From Trochalopteron elliotii (taxonomy: Eukaryota > Chordata > Aves > Passeriformes > Leiothrichidae), in NCBI GenBank assembly GCA_024734555.1, contig JANPWX010000038.1:2490758-2554757 (forward strand): a DNA stretch of 64,000 nt, read 5' to 3'. Position 1 is the stretch's first letter. Every line of letters begins with the position of its first letter. Positions 62,102 to 64,000 of the stretch are shown here, in pieces. Made by a program: the position numbers and the translations under genes. A model generated the notes under the pieces. That model worked only from the letters and a program-made list of their open reading frames with translations, did no database searches and was not told the DNA's origin.

Positions 62102-64000
62102 CAGGGAATTTCCATGAGTGTCCAGAATTCTTTACAGGTCAAGTGAAATGCTGCATCAAAGGGAGGGACCTTTTCTGCATCACTGTTTCCCAGTTTTCCC
62201 TCTGTGTTTGAAGTTTTTTTTTCTCAAAAGCGTTTGTGGCTCTTCAGTTTTAACTTCAGGTATCATTGCTCCACTAGTCTTGAGTATATTACCAGACTGA
62301 AGTTCATTCGTCGTGAGTGATTGTCTTGCACTTTCCACCTAATATTTAACTTTCTGCAAGAGTTTTCGCCCAAAACACTGCTGAAGCTTGCTGACTTTAT
62401 CCAAAGCACTGTCCAGCTGCAGTCTAAGCATGGAAGTGCTGTTGTAAAATGATGGAAGTTAAGATGCTGGAACTCATGCAGGTAGTCAGCAAATACCAGA
62501 ATTTATGAAGGATACTGTTTAGTGGGGGTAAAGATGTTCTTTACACTGAGCTTCAAAGACTTTCCTGATGCATTTGTGAACAGCAAGCTCTCTAAACAAA
62601 AGATACATTCAGCATCAACTTAAAGCTCCTGCAGTTAAGCACTCAAGTGGTCGAAAATGAATTAAAAATAAGCAAAATACACATATGGAGACTGACAAGT
62701 GCTAATATATATCATAATAACAGCCTCTCATGAATATACCAATGATTACATTTTGTTTTCAAGCATTTGTGTTGATGAACATCTTTCTATATATTGGATA
62801 ACTAAATTTGTTGTCTTGTTTAAACATGTATTTATGGAATCTCTTTTGTTACTTGGCCATTTATTTTTTTACTTAGAGGGAAGTACAAGGAGCTGACTAC
62901 ATTCAAATCACTGAAGTTCAGAATTAAGTTTCTAAAAATGAATGCTTGACATGGTTGCACAAAAAAAAAAAAAAAAAAATACCAGGACAAGCTGTCTTTG
63001 TCACACAACAGAGGCAATCCGTTCCCAAGCTGAAAGAAATCAAAATTTCAGCCAGCTGTCAGGCTGAAACTGATTCTAACAGAATCAGGGATCAGGACAG
63101 CCACATAAGCAGGTGAAGGCCAAGTGTTTGCCTGGTGTCAGATGCCTACAAACTTTATCCACAGTTAGAATCAGGCTAAGAGCCAGAAAGTATTTGTCTG
63201 GCCTCTGTAGACTTGCAGCAGGAAGACAAAAAATCTCCTTCTTGAGGTCCAAACACTCAGTGTTGCTAAAGATAACATAAAAATTAGATGTTTCTGCACT
63301 TTCTAAAGTGAGAAATTTAAGAAGATACTTCAGGAGATCACAGTCTGATGGTGTGATGGGAAATAAAAAACAGGACTTTGCAAAACCCTAAGAAAATGCC
63401 ATTCTTTTATTCAACCCCATTGCAAAATATCATTCCTTGTCAAGTTTAAAAGCATCATCTCTCACACTCTTTGGTCATATTAAAGTGACCTCTGAGCTGG
63501 AAATGTTCAAGTCATCAACACGTCTGTTTGGATCATACCAAGTTAGGTCTTTTTTTGTTGAAGTTCTTTAATATTTAGATATAAAAAGGGCCAAGGAAAG
63601 ACCATAGAAAAGAAATTACATAATCCTTTACATGTATTCCCCTTAGAAAGTTTAGCTACGAAAACTCTTGGTGTCCTGATATGTACAGAATGGTATGATT
63701 TTTAAAGAATCTTGAGACTTGAAAACACACAATGGCTTTTGTTATTATTTGCCCAATTTCAAGGAAAATACATCCAGCATTCAAATTCCCATTTGAGTAT
63801 CATGAAGCTTTAAAAATCCTCTTCTTCCCAATGTTTTCAATTTTTTTCCATAGCCTGCAGTCTGAGTGCACTGCTTTACACATATCAGAATTTTATTATC
63901 CACCACTTCAAACCCCAGTATTATTTCCCTTCACTTTTCTGTGTCAGAGAACTTTTGAAAAACATTGTGAATTAATGGTTCTATAATTGTAGGAAGGAGA
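62102..64000. other. Non-coding DNA, nothing firm
   Basis: No supported gene. It contains an A-run of about 20 bases at 62961-62981 and two adjacent perfect hairpins at 63046-63088. Confidence 0.5.
63046..63088. repeat. Two back-to-back perfect inverted repeats
   Basis: TTTCAGCC (63046-63053) pairs with GGCTGAAA (63062-63069) around an 8-base loop. Directly following, CTGATTCT (63070-63077) pairs with AGAATCAG (63081-63088) around a 3-base loop. Function is unknown. Short hairpins arise by chance in 64 kb, but two perfect 8-bp stems with no spacing are less usual. Confidence 0.6.

Overview
This window reads as nuclear DNA from a bird. It is AT-rich, has no long open frames, and carries many degenerate copies of CR1, the dominant LINE of birds and other reptiles. 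CR1 is recognised by its octamer-like 3' tail (forms of GATTCTATGATTCT) and by RT/endonuclease-like peptide remnants. There are also several solo or partial LTRs of endogenous retroviruses whose sequence I recognise as avian, most like passerine families. Family assignments are from memory of these repeats, not from a search.

No protein-coding gene, exon, tRNA, rRNA or other functional RNA gene could be supported. Open frames of 60-170 codons are what chance and repeats produce in 64 kb. The better-looking ones fall inside CR1, LTRs or microsatellites. The window is best described as a gene desert or a stretch of a very large intron. An unrecognised short exon cannot be excluded by eye.

Layout. 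1-12.7 kb: mostly unannotatable AT-rich DNA, with a CR1 3' end (4.7 kb) and a purine tract holding a G-quadruplex motif (7.2 kb). 12.7-15.1 kb: a 330-bp antisense LTR, then a ~630-bp sense LTR with TATA box and poly(A) signal whose leader runs into a ~215-bp pure pyrimidine microsatellite containing ambiguous bases. 15.1-30 kb: largely featureless, with one GC-richer patch at 27.9-28.3 kb. 30-31.9 kb: an antisense CR1 split by a 571-bp LTR. 36.4-37.4 kb: a second CR1 split by a partial LTR. 40.0-41.5 kb: a sense CR1 interrupted by both a 431-bp LTR and another CR1. 44.3-44.8 kb: an LTR fragment abutting a CR1 3' end. 48.5-49.7 and 53.4-55.3 kb: CR1 fragments holding endonuclease/RT coding remnants but lacking the 3' end. 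51.5-51.9 kb: a second copy of the 430-bp LTR, in the opposite orientation. 58.6-59.0 kb: a 400-N assembly gap beside a (TTCC)n tract. 62.1 kb: a (GGGCT)5 repeat.

No genes act together here. The interest lies in the nested transposon history, LTR-borne regulatory signals, and non-B-DNA repeats that coincide with assembly uncertainty. I found no convincing evidence of a previously undescribed biological system.
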